Shown: positions 48,104-58,679, numbered from the stretch's first letter. The stretch: DNA of 64,000 nucleotides from Cryptosporidium bovis (GCA_009768925.2 VHIT02000036.1:124001-188000); one strand, 5' to 3'. A program made the numbers and translations. Notes: a model not told the origin generated them from the letters alone.

Positions 48104-48790
48104 ATGGGTTTTCCAGTTTTTTCAGGAGTTACTTTATTTTTAACATTGCTTGGTCCGTATTATGCAATTTATAGTTTTAGTAACATATCAGAAACTACTG
48201 GAGTCAATTCTCTATTGATAAGCTCAATATTCCATTCAGTTGTTGCTTGCTTTTTGAAGTCGCTTTTTTTAGCATCGATTCCAGTGACTTTTCTATCACA
48301 AGAATTTGTAATTGAGTATCTGAGTATATTTACAAAAGTATTTTATCTTTACTTTATGTGGCGTTTAATAAATAGCAAAATATCGAAGCAACATGAAATT
48401 GATATTCGTTTAAATACTTGTACAATTGGATGGTGTGTTGCTCACACAACACTTACTTATTTTATTCCACTGGTTACAGACAATTCATTGAGTTCAGATT
48501 TCTCATTTGAATACATCAGGCTTATACTTTCGTCATATTCAGCATCACTATCAACATTTATATGTTTTTGTTGTACTTACATGTATACAAAATCTAATTT
48601 ATATGATAGAAGGGGAGTTGTAATATTGACTATATTAAGTACATTTCTCATTCAGATACTGACTATGAGTTTATTTAATATTCTCGGCAAAAAAAATATC
48701 CCACCTTTCATAGATCTACCTATTTTTGCTTATATTGCGTTCTATACTCACCAAAATTTACAAAAGAAGAAAGCATCTAAGAAGCATTAG
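48104..48790 (+). CDS. TMEM147-like ER membrane protein
   Basis: TMEM147 is an ER multipass protein that works with Nicalin and NOMO at the Sec61 translocon (multipass translocon/BOS complex). The 228-residue protein has about seven hydrophobic segments and matches the family along its length. Shared parts are the N-terminal MGFPVFSGVTLFLTLLGPYYA, the polar-flanked FVIEYLSIFTKVFYLYFM, the membrane motif TIGWCVAHTTLTYFIPL, FEYIRLILSSYSASLSTF and the YDRRGVVILTILS loop. A basic C-terminal KKKASKKH tail resembles a dilysine-type ER-retrieval context. A GTG six bases upstream is in frame, but the ATG at 48104 is the likely start. Confidence 0.82.
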   Translation: MGFPVFSGVTLFLTLLGPYYAIYSFSNISETTGVNSLLISSIFHSVVACFLKSLFLASIPVTFLSQEFVIEYLSIFTKVFYLYFMWRLINSKISKQHEIDIRLNTCTIGWCVAHTTLTYFIPLVTDNSLSSDFSFEYIRLILSSYSASLSTFICFCCTYMYTKSNLYDRRGVVILTILSTFLIQILTMSLFNILGKKNIPPFIDLPIFAYIAFYTHQNLQKKKASKKH

Positions 48791-49225
48791 TATTTTGTTC
48801 AACTAGAATCAGTCAATACTATCCATCAATTTCATTGACATCTACTCTTAATCATCCAAAAGTTACTACTAAATGACGATAAGAATGAAATTTCTAGATG
48901 TTACCTCTCCTCATTTTTCCTTGTAACTAGTAACTGAAAAAGAAGAAAGAGTTAAATATACTACTATTTAGAATTCAATTAACTAAATATATGTAGTTTC
49001 AACACTGAATTGTTTATAAAAATGGATGCAAATATTAGAAGAAATTAGTTTATTATTAATTCAATAGCCCCCCACTATTTTTAATTTTATATAGGAAATA
49101 TGCAAAAAACACTAGTATTATTTGTTTATTTTTTGGAGATTTCTCTTGATATTTCAATTACCATTTAATATTATTTATTATTCACTTTTTTAAATGGATT
49201 CTCTTAATATTGATGTATTTTCTAT
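48791..49225. other. Convergent intergenic spacer
   Basis: AT-rich gap between the 3' ends of TMEM147 and the rolling-stone-like gene. Nothing recognisable. Confidence 0.6.
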
Positions 49226-50662
49226 CTAGACATAGTGATTTACTCTAGATAATCTTCTGTTTTTATTCTCTCTTGGAAGAGGATCTATCGCGTGATTTCT
49301 CGAGTATCCAGCAAAGAACCAAATAATATTAGAAGTAAGGAAGAGAACAATAAATATTCCAAGAGAACATGGGACTGCAACTGCTGGATCTGCAAAATTT
49401 ATAGCTGGATATATAAATCCAAGATCATCTTTACCTTGTGGACTTGGAAGTTTTAATACAAAATATACTACAGTGAATATAAGATACGTCAAGCAGTAAA
49501 AAAACGAGTAAAGTGTGTGTGATATAAAAAATGGTATTGATGTTATAAATGTGTCTATTGATAATGTGATTGCAATAATTCCATGTTTATTGAAAGTTAA
49601 ATATGTAAATTCATCAACACTAACTGGAGATATTATATTCATTACCCAATAAACAATAGCAACTATAAAAGATGAAGGTAGTGAAATAGTGTGAAATAAC
49701 CACATTAATCTAATTAACAACGGAAGATTTATATTTGTTGTTGTATTATCCATTTTTTGACTAATTTCATCTGCAAAATAAGGTATACCGTCATCACTAT
49801 ATTTGACAATAAATTGATTATCTTTTAAGTGTTTAATATACCTTTTAGATACATTATCAATGTTTTTAATGATCTTGTTTTTGTTAATAACTTTAATTCC
49901 ATCTTCATTAAAATTATCATCTATGTTATTGTTATTAACACTGTTATTTTCGCCATCACAAACAATAAGATTGTTGTTTAATATATTTTTTACAGATGGT
50001 GATTCATTAGTAGTTGAAAGTGAATTAATACTTTCATGACGAAATTTGTATTTATTTTGATTTTCCAAATCAATATTAACCATCTGAACTTCACTTATTT
50101 CGCTTTTTATTGATTCTTTTTTATTCACATTTAATTCTTGACTAGGAGTAATCATATAATTATTTTCTTTGTCGTCAATTTCAACTTCTTTAATGGAGTT
50201 AATCACTTGATTTATATCAGAAGATTCGCTTTTATCCTCCAACTCTATAACCTTAGCATTCTCATAATTTGGATCTTTCATTAATTTAACATAATTTTTT
50301 CTCCCTATTAGGTTATTTGCATACGAATATATAGTTGATACTGTAGCAAAAAAATAATATATTATTGTTATCGTATATGTCCAGTTTGTCACGTAGACTC
50401 CCCAATATATCAAAAACCCTTGGCTATAATAATTAGCAAGGTCAAAACCCAGCATAAATAGTAAGTAAATTAACATTGATAATCTTAAAAATATCAAAAA
50501 CCACTGTGGGAATATCCATGAACAATTAAAATGCAATGTTTGCTCAAATTCATCAAATGTAAAACTTATTCTCTTTAAGGCCCTAGATACATTGTATTCC
50601 CAAACAAACCTTTCCAATAAAAGCCTCCATCCTCTCTCTATATTTTCTGAAGCCTCTTCCAT
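49226..50662 (-). CDS. Rolling-stone-like multipass membrane protein
   Basis: The 478-residue protein has two long N-terminal hydrophobic segments (~52-75, ~83-115) and a large hydrophilic Asn/Glu/Lys-rich loop (~120-305). Four or so C-terminal segments follow. The second half matches the rolling stone / FAR-17a-like pattern: a His-Gly (NKHGIIAITLSIDTFITSIP), a histidine in FFISHTLYSF, CLTYLIFTVVYFVLK, then GFIYPAINFADPA. This half is the stronger evidence; the large loop is a lineage insertion. Rolling stone proteins are poorly understood, and the related AIG1/ADTRP proteins are lipid hydrolases. Enzyme activity is not assignable here. Confidence 0.6.
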   Translation of the reverse strand: MEEASENIERGWRLLLERFVWEYNVSRALKRISFTFDEFEQTLHFNCSWIFPQWFLIFLRLSMLIYLLFMLGFDLANYYSQGFLIYWGVYVTNWTYTITIIYYFFATVSTIYSYANNLIGRKNYVKLMKDPNYENAKVIELEDKSESSDINQVINSIKEVEIDDKENNYMITPSQELNVNKKESIKSEISEVQMVNIDLENQNKYKFRHESINSLSTTNESPSVKNILNNNLIVCDGENNSVNNNNIDDNFNEDGIKVINKNKIIKNIDNVSKRYIKHLKDNQFIVKYSDDGIPYFADEISQKMDNTTTNINLPLLIRLMWLFHTISLPSSFIVAIVYWVMNIISPVSVDEFTYLTFNKHGIIAITLSIDTFITSIPFFISHTLYSFFYCLTYLIFTVVYFVLKLPSPQGKDDLGFIYPAINFADPAVAVPCSLGIFIVLFLTSNIIWFFAGYSRNHAIDPLPRENKNRRLSRVNHYV

Positions 50663-52082
50663 CTCCCCTTGTTATTTTTGTTTGTTCAAGTTATTTATTA
50701 TGCGAAAAAATAATTAAAAGAAAGAATTTTTTAAATAAGTTTTAATACAGGAATTGATTGAAAAAGTGCTATATTAGATAGTAAAATATTGAAAACTGCA
50801 ACCAAATCAATTAGGTCAATAACATTATAATATGTAATCCATAAAATTTACTTAGTAATATTTATAATAAAGGTCACAATTATAGTTTATGTTGATTTGC
50901 TTTTGTGTAACAGTATATATATTCTAAAATGTTTTAGTTAAGTTATCTTTTCCTTGTCTTATATTATCTCCTTTTTTCGGTTATTAAGTGTGGTATTTAT
51001 AGAGAATTAGAACTTTTAGATCTTGAAACTCAAAAATGTCGAGGGTGATTATTAGAACAAAAAAGCAATTAACTTCGCCTTTTACCCTTTTTAGGAGTGA
51101 TATTTAGTCGTATATTTAATAAACTTATTCTAACTTTTCCTTACAGTATTGTCTGGGTGTAACTTTTATTCTGTACACCTAATTTTTGACAGATATAATA
51201 GCTCACCCAAAATCAAAACACTTATATTATCCTATTTACTGTCATACTCATTCAGAAGTCCAATAAATTACTAATTCTTGATCATTCATAATAACTATAT
51301 ACACTTAATCACAAATTAAAGTCACCTATTTCTTCCTTATTTTACGTTATTTGCTCTTTTATTTTTCTCTACACAACACACAAAAACTTTAAAAATGTTA
51401 CCGCCTTTTTCCTTGCGGCGGTAAATTTTAATTACTGTATTTTAATTGATCATTTAATTATTGCAATTAATTTCATTATCTACAAGTTAATAAGAGGACT
51501 AGAGTTATTTATCTATTAAATAAAGTAATATTTCATTTTTAATGAATAACATTTTACAACTATGACATTTATTTATTTGAGCTAAGGCTATCCATGCAAT
51601 ATTTAGTTATTTCTTTGTTGTGGGCACAAAGCGTTTTTAAGTGTTATGTGTATGCTGCATGATAATATAAATTACAAGTGTAGTTTGTTTTTGTTTGTTG
51701 ATATAAAGATCATATTAACACATAATTATTTAACAAATAACGAAAGAATACGTTGTTCTTTTACTTTTAAATTTTTCTCATTTAAATGTCAAACAATGGT
51801 AATTTTGATCTTTCTAACGTATAATGTCTTATTGTGGGAGTGTATAAAGCGATTATTCGAACTATTGAAATTGGATAATTTTAAAAACACTAATATAACA
51901 ATAAATACATAGTGAATAATATAAATCATTTGGTTCTATAATATGTCATAGTAAGATGCCCTTCAATTAATTTTGTTTAGTGGATCATTGTTAATAAAGG
52001 AACAATAAGCTGCTTAATAAGTAAATGAAATAGATTAAAATAAGCTATACATTATTTAGAATAATAATATAGAGGAAAAAAG
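50663..52082. other. Long divergent promoter region
   Basis: 1.42 kb between the rolling-stone-like and coiled-coil genes. The main element is an inverted repeat of TTACCGCC/GGCGGTAA at 51398-51424. An 88-codon frame at 51646-51912 begins at GTG, is hydrophobic/AT-driven and is not convincing. Confidence 0.5.
51398..51424. promoter_or_regulatory. Inverted pair of GGCGGTAA octamers
   Basis: TTACCGCC (51398-51405) and its exact reverse complement GGCGGTAA (51417-51424) are separated by 11 bases. Inverted spacing of about two helical turns between centres suggests a dimeric binding site; inferred. Confidence 0.5.
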
Positions 52083-53717
52083 ATGTCCGGGACAACGAGA
52101 GCGAATAGTTTATTTACTCTTCCAAGTGTTTCACAGTATACAAGATCTAACAGCCTTACGACGGTAATAGATCACATAGAGCTTAGTAATAATGGCGAGA
52201 TGAAAGAAGGAAAAAAAGAAAAGACTTTGGGAGCAAACTCTATTACAGAATCTGAGACAATATTAAAGAGAAACAGAAACTTTAATGCACACGAATTGGA
52301 GGTTCAATTAATGATGAAAGACAAAATGATAGAGGAATTACTTGAGGAGAATGGTAAACTAATAGAGAATATGAATAAGCTAGAACAGGATAAATTAGAT
52401 GAACAGAATAGAATCCAACAAGGAACTGAAATGGTTATTCAGCAAATAGTTGAGGATAATGAATGGTACAAAAGTCAATTTTTAGAAATGAAAAACGAGT
52501 TAGAAAAGGCGATAACACAAACAAGAAGCAAAGGAAGAGAAATATCTACAATGGAGAAACGTTGCAAAGCCCTTATAGAAGAAAAAGAAACAATACAAAG
52601 TTTTCTAGATGAATTGACCTATCAATACGATAAAAGAGTTGAGCAATTAAAAAATTATAAAAATAACATAATGAATATGGTGAAGCTTACAAATAAGTTT
52701 ATTGGAATGAACAATAACTATTTTAAAGGTGGTGATTATTGTTCAATAAACGAGTTAGTTCATAAGATAAGAGAAATTATAAGTAGTGATAATAATTTAA
52801 ATAATATTGAACATTTGATTACGCAAATACAATTTAATGCAAAAAAATTTGAGGTTGAAATCAATGAAATATATGAAGACATTCAGAAAGGTTTATCAAC
52901 AAAGGACTCATCTACTCCTATTAATAATGATAAGTACTGCGAAAGCAATGATAAAATGGGGAATTATTCATTCGGACGAAATCAAGTAAGTAATAAATTT
53001 GATAGTGAAATAATTAATAAAAGTAATGATTTAAAAGTTAACCAAAAAGTAACAAATAAAGGTTATGAAAATATATCCTTAAAAAACAAGTACAATAAAG
53101 TTATTGATGAATTAGAGAATTCAAAAAACGAGATAGACAAATTGAAATATGAGATTAAAAGAAAGTCACAAATAATTCAAGAATTAAAAGCCTTAAATAG
53201 AGAAAATAGTGATATTTTGGATAATCTAAATAATCAAAAGGAGAATCAACAGATTAAATTGCTTCTAAACAAAATTAACGTATTGAATCACGAAAAACGT
53301 GAACTTATACAAAAAATTGCAAAATTCAACTTGGAAAATCCGATCATAACAGAAGGATATCTAGACAGAAATTTGTTGATGACAACAGAACAAAAATCGA
53401 ATTATGAAAGTAATAGATCACAAACAGAGGATGCTAATGTAGAAAAAGTGGATAGCATAACAGAAAATAATGGATTTAATAATACAAGCAGTGATAATGA
53501 TTGCAAATTTACGGAGGATACTGCTAATACTAAAAAGAAAGATATCACAATTGAAAATAACAAATTTTGTCTTGAAGATTTTGAAGAAACCAAAGAGGAC
53601 AAGGCATATTCTTCAATATCTAAAATAGTCAATAAATATATAAAGTATCCAGTAGATTATGTTGAAAAAAAACAAATTATTCAAAGGAATTCTGTTCAAA
53701 GAAATAGATATTTCTAA
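52083..53717 (+). CDS. Coiled-coil protein of unknown function
   Basis: The 544-residue protein starts at a good ATG. After ~65 polar residues it has a strong coiled coil (~70-210: ELEVQLMMKDKMIEELLEEN, NKLEQDKLDEQNRIQ). A mixed helical segment with a long Asn-rich linker follows (~215-330), then a second coiled coil (~335-425: ELENSKNEIDKLKYEIKRKSQ, LLNKINVLNHEKRELIQKI). The end is acidic and Asn-rich (~440-510) with a short basic tail (VEKKQIIQRNSVQRNRYF). No enzyme or membrane motif is visible. It is followed, same strand, by the dynactin-p24-like candidate after 299 bp. Confidence 0.75.
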   Translation: MSGTTRANSLFTLPSVSQYTRSNSLTTVIDHIELSNNGEMKEGKKEKTLGANSITESETILKRNRNFNAHELEVQLMMKDKMIEELLEENGKLIENMNKLEQDKLDEQNRIQQGTEMVIQQIVEDNEWYKSQFLEMKNELEKAITQTRSKGREISTMEKRCKALIEEKETIQSFLDELTYQYDKRVEQLKNYKNNIMNMVKLTNKFIGMNNNYFKGGDYCSINELVHKIREIISSDNNLNNIEHLITQIQFNAKKFEVEINEIYEDIQKGLSTKDSSTPINNDKYCESNDKMGNYSFGRNQVSNKFDSEIINKSNDLKVNQKVTNKGYENISLKNKYNKVIDELENSKNEIDKLKYEIKRKSQIIQELKALNRENSDILDNLNNQKENQQIKLLLNKINVLNHEKRELIQKIAKFNLENPIITEGYLDRNLLMTTEQKSNYESNRSQTEDANVEKVDSITENNGFNNTSSDNDCKFTEDTANTKKKDITIENNKFCLEDFEETKEDKAYSSISKIVNKYIKYPVDYVEKKQIIQRNSVQRNRYF

Positions 53718-54016
53718 TATTTGTTGTGATTTAAAAAATAAAAAAAAGATCAAGTTTTTTTCTTTTCTGATTAAATAACTTTCAAACATATCATCATCAT
53801 TTTATCTTTAAATCGATAATATATGCACCACAATTTGAGGGGCGTGTTTTATTTTTTTTGTATTTCCCACTTAAAATTTCTATTAATTTCCGGGTTAAAT
53901 GATCTCTAATTTATTTGTGTATATCTAGAAAGAACAAAGAACGTTTTTAAAAAGCTTTGATAATTAGCCAGCTAAATAAGCATTTTTGTATAAATTAGCG
54001 ATTACAAAGGGTTAGA

Positions 54017-54691
54017 ATGGGTACTGATTTTTATATAGAAGAGTACCTAAGTGCACTTAGCAATAGAATAAAAAAGTGTGAAGAGATAATAGGCCTTAGG
54101 GAAATTTCAAATTCGAAGAAAAACGATAAACGCGAATTAGAAAATAGTGAGCAGTCTACAGGCGTCATATCATCCTTACCACAAAGTAGGTTAGCGAAAG
54201 GACAGAACAGTTTGATGACAAATATTGAGAATGATATAAAGTCATTAGAAAAGGTTAAAAATGATGAAAGCATAAGTATTAACGATAAATTAGATATCAT
54301 TGAAAACTTAATTAAAAAGATATACAGTTTAGGACCACTAGAAAACTGGTTATCAAGTTATGAAACCATCAAAGCGTATTTAGAAATGGATTCCGCTGAT
54401 TTCGAGTCATCAGTGTTAACACTAGATGCAAGAAAAGCGTATGTAAAGGAGCATTACCAAGAATTTAAAGAAATGAGGGAGCAATTAAAAGAATTAAGTG
54501 ACTTACTTCCATATGTAAATGAGGAGTTGGACATATCAAATATTAATGAAATAAGAAGTAAACTGAGTGACCTGGAATTCAGAGGTAGAAAAATAGGATA
54601 CGAGACAAATTCAATGTGGGAAGAACTCGAGAAGCTATCTTTTAAATATTCCAATTTTATTTACAAATATAATTCGTTATTAATGAAATAG
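54017..54691 (+). CDS. Candidate dynactin p24/DCTN3-like protein
   Basis: The 224-residue all-helical protein begins with a helix like the DCTN3 start (YLSALSNRIKKCEEIIGL) and has a Ser-rich linker. A helix follows (SLMTNIENDIKSLEKV, then DKLDIIENLIKKIYSLGP). The longest part (~145-222) aligns in register with human DCTN3: KAYVKEHYQEFKEMREQLKELSDLLPYVN, the INEIRSKLSDLE helix and GYETNSMWEELEKLSFKYSNFI. Dynactin is the dynein activator, and p24 sits in its shoulder. Similarity is pattern-level, judged by eye, so other small coiled-coil proteins remain possible. Confidence 0.45.
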   Translation: MGTDFYIEEYLSALSNRIKKCEEIIGLREISNSKKNDKRELENSEQSTGVISSLPQSRLAKGQNSLMTNIENDIKSLEKVKNDESISINDKLDIIENLIKKIYSLGPLENWLSSYETIKAYLEMDSADFESSVLTLDARKAYVKEHYQEFKEMREQLKELSDLLPYVNEELDISNINEIRSKLSDLEFRGRKIGYETNSMWEELEKLSFKYSNFIYKYNSLLMK

Positions 54692-54764
54692 TTTATATGG
54701 TTTAACAGTAATTTTCTAGAACATATGCACATAAATTATCATATGAGCATTAATCAGTCACAGG

Positions 54765-56285
54765 CTACATCGTAGTCTCTTTTTTGGTATTTTTAATTAT
54801 CCTTTTTAATATATTTATCCTTTCGCCTATATCACTTGTTTCTGACAACTTGCTTATTAACTGATCTTTCGAAAGAATTTTATTAGGGATTGATGTTGAT
54901 CCAGTTTGCTTTATGTTATTAAAGTTGTCATTACCATAGGAGCGAATATTGCTATCTTTTTTATTTTTACTATAAAATTCGTAATACTTATTTCTTAAAA
55001 GTTCTTCATTTGAACTGACATGAACATTATTATATCCATCATAATATTCATTTAATTCATGCCTATGGTTTGAAAAGGACAGGTTTTTTGTTTTTCTCAT
55101 GACATCAATTGTAGACCTTAAATTTGATGATCTCTCTCCAGAAAAGTGGTTATTTGACAATAGTTTACTATTTTTTTCATTGTCCAAAAAATTTATCGGA
55201 TACCTACTTGAAAGATCCTTTATAATCCTATATGTTTTAATTTGTTCAGAGATCTTGTTTAAACTACCTTTATTATATATACAATTTTTGCCATAGGATT
55301 TATTGTTATTAGCTAACTCGTATGTAATTGGTTTATTACCTAGTGTTAGTTTTTCATTTTTGCAATTTGATTGCATTTCAACACCTTTACCTGTTGTAGT
55401 GATACCGTGGGGATGGTCTAAGCCCAGATTAGAACTGTTTTCAACAGATCCATTTATTTCTGTTAATATTTTTAGTTCAGACAAATTTAGTGTTCCACCT
55501 GTATTTGGAGAATTTTTATTGAAATTACTGTTATTTGAATTAATACAACCGTCATCATAGACTGAGTTTTCATCCTTGTTTATTGTTGGAGAATAAATAT
55601 ATTCATTTTTATTTTGAAATGTCGCGTTTAAAGAATTTGCAGTTTTTTCGCTGATTTTGTTAGTATTTTGACTGTTATTATATTCTGACAAATATTTTAG
55701 GTTTTCATGTAGATTATCACTCTCTGTTTTAATTAAATTTAGCATTTCAGATAAACATTTAACAATACTTAAATCTGTTGAGCAAATGTTTTCTCTACCT
55801 GAAAGTGATTTTAAGTGAAAAGAAAATTCTGAATCAATATCTTTTAAGTAAACATTTAAAAAGTAATCCTTTTCCTTGTTTGATTCTTCGTTAATATTTA
55901 AATTTAATTTATTAAGTTGATCTTGCTTAGTTTTTTCATTATAACTTAACAATTTAAACACTTCATTATTTTTATTGTCAACAGTAAATGTATCATCACC
56001 ATAATGTTGAAAAATATCCAGAAAATCTAAAATAGAAAGGTTATATTCAGCAGAGGACACTCTTTTATTTATGATATTCCATAAGAAATATCCCTCCCAC
56101 GGCCCTCCTAATTTTGTAGTTAACTCAACAGGGTTAAATGATGTCATTAATATTCTAAGTATATATTTATTATTTTCAAATTCAACATTATTTTCATTTA
56201 ACTCAAGTGCAGATATTACCAATTTAAATTCAATTTCATTGTGAAAAATATGCACAGATATTTTCCTAATACATTTTGTATTCAT
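54765..56285 (-). CDS. Candidate CCDC61/VFL3-like protein (XRCC4/SAS-6 head fold)
   Basis: The 506-residue protein has an N-terminal beta-rich head (~5-110). Its helical part, PVELTTKLGGPWEGYFLWNI followed by LSILDFLDIFQ, parallels the CCDC61 segment with an IEDLT-KTGN core and the LDLLTY-DLE helix. A second strand region (FLNVYLKDIDSEFSFHLKSL) and a short helix (IVKCLSEMLNLIKTESDNLHE) resemble the start of the coiled-coil neck. The middle is Asn/Ser-rich linker. The C-terminal SDIGERINILKRIIKNTK resembles the conserved terminal helix of CCDC61. CCDC61 organises basal bodies/centrosomes in other eukaryotes. The match is remote and by eye. Confidence 0.4.
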   Translation of the reverse strand: MNTKCIRKISVHIFHNEIEFKLVISALELNENNVEFENNKYILRILMTSFNPVELTTKLGGPWEGYFLWNIINKRVSSAEYNLSILDFLDIFQHYGDDTFTVDNKNNEVFKLLSYNEKTKQDQLNKLNLNINEESNKEKDYFLNVYLKDIDSEFSFHLKSLSGRENICSTDLSIVKCLSEMLNLIKTESDNLHENLKYLSEYNNSQNTNKISEKTANSLNATFQNKNEYIYSPTINKDENSVYDDGCINSNNSNFNKNSPNTGGTLNLSELKILTEINGSVENSSNLGLDHPHGITTTGKGVEMQSNCKNEKLTLGNKPITYELANNNKSYGKNCIYNKGSLNKISEQIKTYRIIKDLSSRYPINFLDNEKNSKLLSNNHFSGERSSNLRSTIDVMRKTKNLSFSNHRHELNEYYDGYNNVHVSSNEELLRNKYYEFYSKNKKDSNIRSYGNDNFNNIKQTGSTSIPNKILSKDQLISKLSETSDIGERINILKRIIKNTKKETTM

Positions 56286-57427
56286 TATTAGTTATTATAT
56301 GGTATTGCCTTTCCTCTTAATTAAAAATTAATACTAATATTTTTTATTTTCCAATTGTATGTTTCTACAATAATGATTACTTGTACATAGTAAATACCGT
56401 ATGTTTTACTTTTTAATTCTTAATTCTTTTCTTTAATATTTTTTACAATCAATTGACTTATGTGGTGAAAACTCAAATATGCGTTCCAAAAATAAATATT
56501 AAGACAAAAGTGTATATGTTTATCCAAATATTCTTATCTAATCAAAAATCAGTACATTAGCAAATATAGAGATAAGTTTGACCTTAGCTTATCAAAACGA
56601 AGGATATTATTGCAATTATTCATCAATATTATTTACATATCTTTATTTCTTATTTATTTCATTTCACTTGTTGCTGAATTTTATCTTTTTTTTAATTTTC
56701 TGCTGAATAATTAACCAAGTAAAATACATTTTAACTTTGTGAGGAAGAAAAAAAGAGAAAACACTCACAAATTAACCACGAGTTTTCCATGTAAATACAT
56801 TCATCAATAGCACACAATATATCTACATATACGAAGTCCTTTCTATTTTATTATTTTTATAAACTATTAATTAATTTCATTCTTAATTCAGGGACTTTAA
56901 TATTATTTCGCAATTACGCGCCCAACGTGTTGTATTTTAATATTTAATTTATTAATGTGGGGGCAATTACAATCAAAGTATAATATTGGGTTACAAATAG
57001 AATATCTCCAGTGAAAATACAATGTTATATTAGCAATACTGCGGTCATAACTTTAACTTGTTGTTTTCTTTCTTGTCAGAACACGAACGCTATTAGTTGC
57101 TCCATTCTCACAAAGAAATCTAAAAATATAGACTTTGATATGTTTATGTTTGGTTTTTGTTATTTTGAGGAAAGTAATGGTTTTTAAAACTGAAGTCATT
57201 AATTATATTCGTTTTTGCACTTATATATTACAATAAATGTTTAAAAAAGGATAAAATAAGACAAAATTAATGCCATGATTTGGAATGATGGCACTTAACG
57301 TTCTATTTCTGTCCATTATTCATTCAAATTTATTGATGATAAAATAATGATTCTTCGTTTATTTTATTGATTTAAATGTTTATTATTCAAACTTTAAAAT
57401 ACTCTCTTATAATTATCAACCATTCCA
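56286..57427. other. Spacer upstream of the CCDC61-like gene
   Basis: 1.14 kb of AT-rich sequence between two minus-strand genes. The only GC-rich island is TTACGCGCCCAACGTG (56915-56930), ~630 bp upstream of the ATG. No gene seen. Confidence 0.5.
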
Positions 57428-58228
57428 TTAAACATAGATTTGTTCAAGTTTGTTTCTTAAAATAATCAAATTATTTAGTGAATAATCCGCATATTTGACT
57501 ATCTCATTTGTATATTCACTTTGTTTTTCTGTTTGATTCTTAAATGTTAATTTGATTGCCAACAAATATGATGAGATGGCGATAAATGATTGTCTATATT
57601 CATGTATAATTTCTGTTCCAAGTGAATGGTTTATGACGTCATTACTTATTTTAGATACTTTAAATATATACTCCTTAGGCAATTTTGAATATTTAATTAA
57701 CTGCATTAAGAAAGAATTTGCAGATGGTATTTCCACCTGAAATCCTGTTAACTCCCATATCAATTTCTCGAATATATGTACGTGTTTTCTTGTTATTTTA
57801 TTTTCCTTATTTGTCAATTTAAACCCATATTCTTCTACTATTTTTATTAATGCATTATAACTTGGTGGATTTAATTCTTCATAATTAGATGATATAAATA
57901 TACATGATAAAATCAATATATTGTTTATATATTCTTTGCTTTTTAATTTTAACATGCTTTTTGGTATTTTTTCCAGAATAGAATCCCAATTATTCCTGAA
58001 TAATATCATCAAGTAAATACTTACATACTTAACCTGATAAGTTAATTTTAGCTTGTTCAATATTGTATACATTTTTTTTTGTATTTCGCTTGTTTCTGTA
58101 TTTATCTTTTTTTTTCTTTTTTGCTTTTTTATATTATTACAATCCCATATCCTTTTTTCTATATCTAACATCACTTCAAAATATGTTTTATCTTCCTTAG
58201 TTTCATTATCTTTTTTCTTATCTGCCAT
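57428..58228 (-). CDS. Cyclin-fold protein
   Basis: Cyclins activate cyclin-dependent kinases. The 266-residue protein has a basic Lys-rich N-terminus (~1-48), then a cyclin-box fold. Helix 2 is KYVSIYLMILFRNNW. Helix 3 is LILSCIFISSNYEELNPPSY, which carries the family ASK-YEE-Pro pattern in altered form (SSNYEELNPP). Helix 5 is HIFEKLIWELTGFQVEIPSANSFL, the typical E--IL--L-F----PT-F pattern. A second repeat (~180-260) follows. The canonical Lys of helix 3 is replaced by Asn here. Subtype is not clear. Clear ATG start. Confidence 0.75.
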   Translation of the reverse strand: MADKKKDNETKEDKTYFEVMLDIEKRIWDCNNIKKQKRKKKINTETSEIQKKMYTILNKLKLTYQVKYVSIYLMILFRNNWDSILEKIPKSMLKLKSKEYINNILILSCIFISSNYEELNPPSYNALIKIVEEYGFKLTNKENKITRKHVHIFEKLIWELTGFQVEIPSANSFLMQLIKYSKLPKEYIFKVSKISNDVINHSLGTEIIHEYRQSFIAISSYLLAIKLTFKNQTEKQSEYTNEIVKYADYSLNNLIILRNKLEQIYV

Positions 58229-58621
58229 TTATATATTACTATTACTATAAGCTAATTATTATACCGAGTATTCCATTAAAAAGATACTATTGACGGAATA
58301 TATATTTAATTGTTATTTTTGTAAATTTAAGATATTTTATATATAATTATAAATATTGTTCATAAAATTCTTAATTTATCGTATTTTTTCCGTATTTGCT
58401 CTGTATTATTCTATCTTAATTCATATAGAATATTACTCCTCTTATTTTGAGAACTATATTGTCGTAGTTATTATTTTGTATTCTTTATATGTGTTATTAA
58501 ACCCTTTTTTGTTACTTATTTATACTTTTGATATTTTTTTCTATTTACCATGACTATAAGGGGATAGAATTAATTAAAAAAAGACAGAATATAACTGTTC
58601 CCTAACCCAAAAAAAATTGTC

Positions 58622-58679
58622 AAGCATTTGTTGGGCATATATATAATAAATGCTTACAAGATAGAGTCTTGAACTCTAT
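58622..58679. repeat. Two adjacent inverted repeats
   Basis: AAGCATTT (58622-58629) pairs with AAATGCTT (58648-58655). Five bases later ATAGAGT (58661-58667) pairs with ACTCTAT (58673-58679). Together they could form a two-stem RNA or a pair of DNA cruciforms. Function unknown. Confidence 0.5.

Noticed and set aside
51646-51912. 88-codon frame in the 50.7-52.1 kb spacer
   Set aside because: Starts at GTG, has no family features, and its hydrophobic composition fits random AT-rich sequence.
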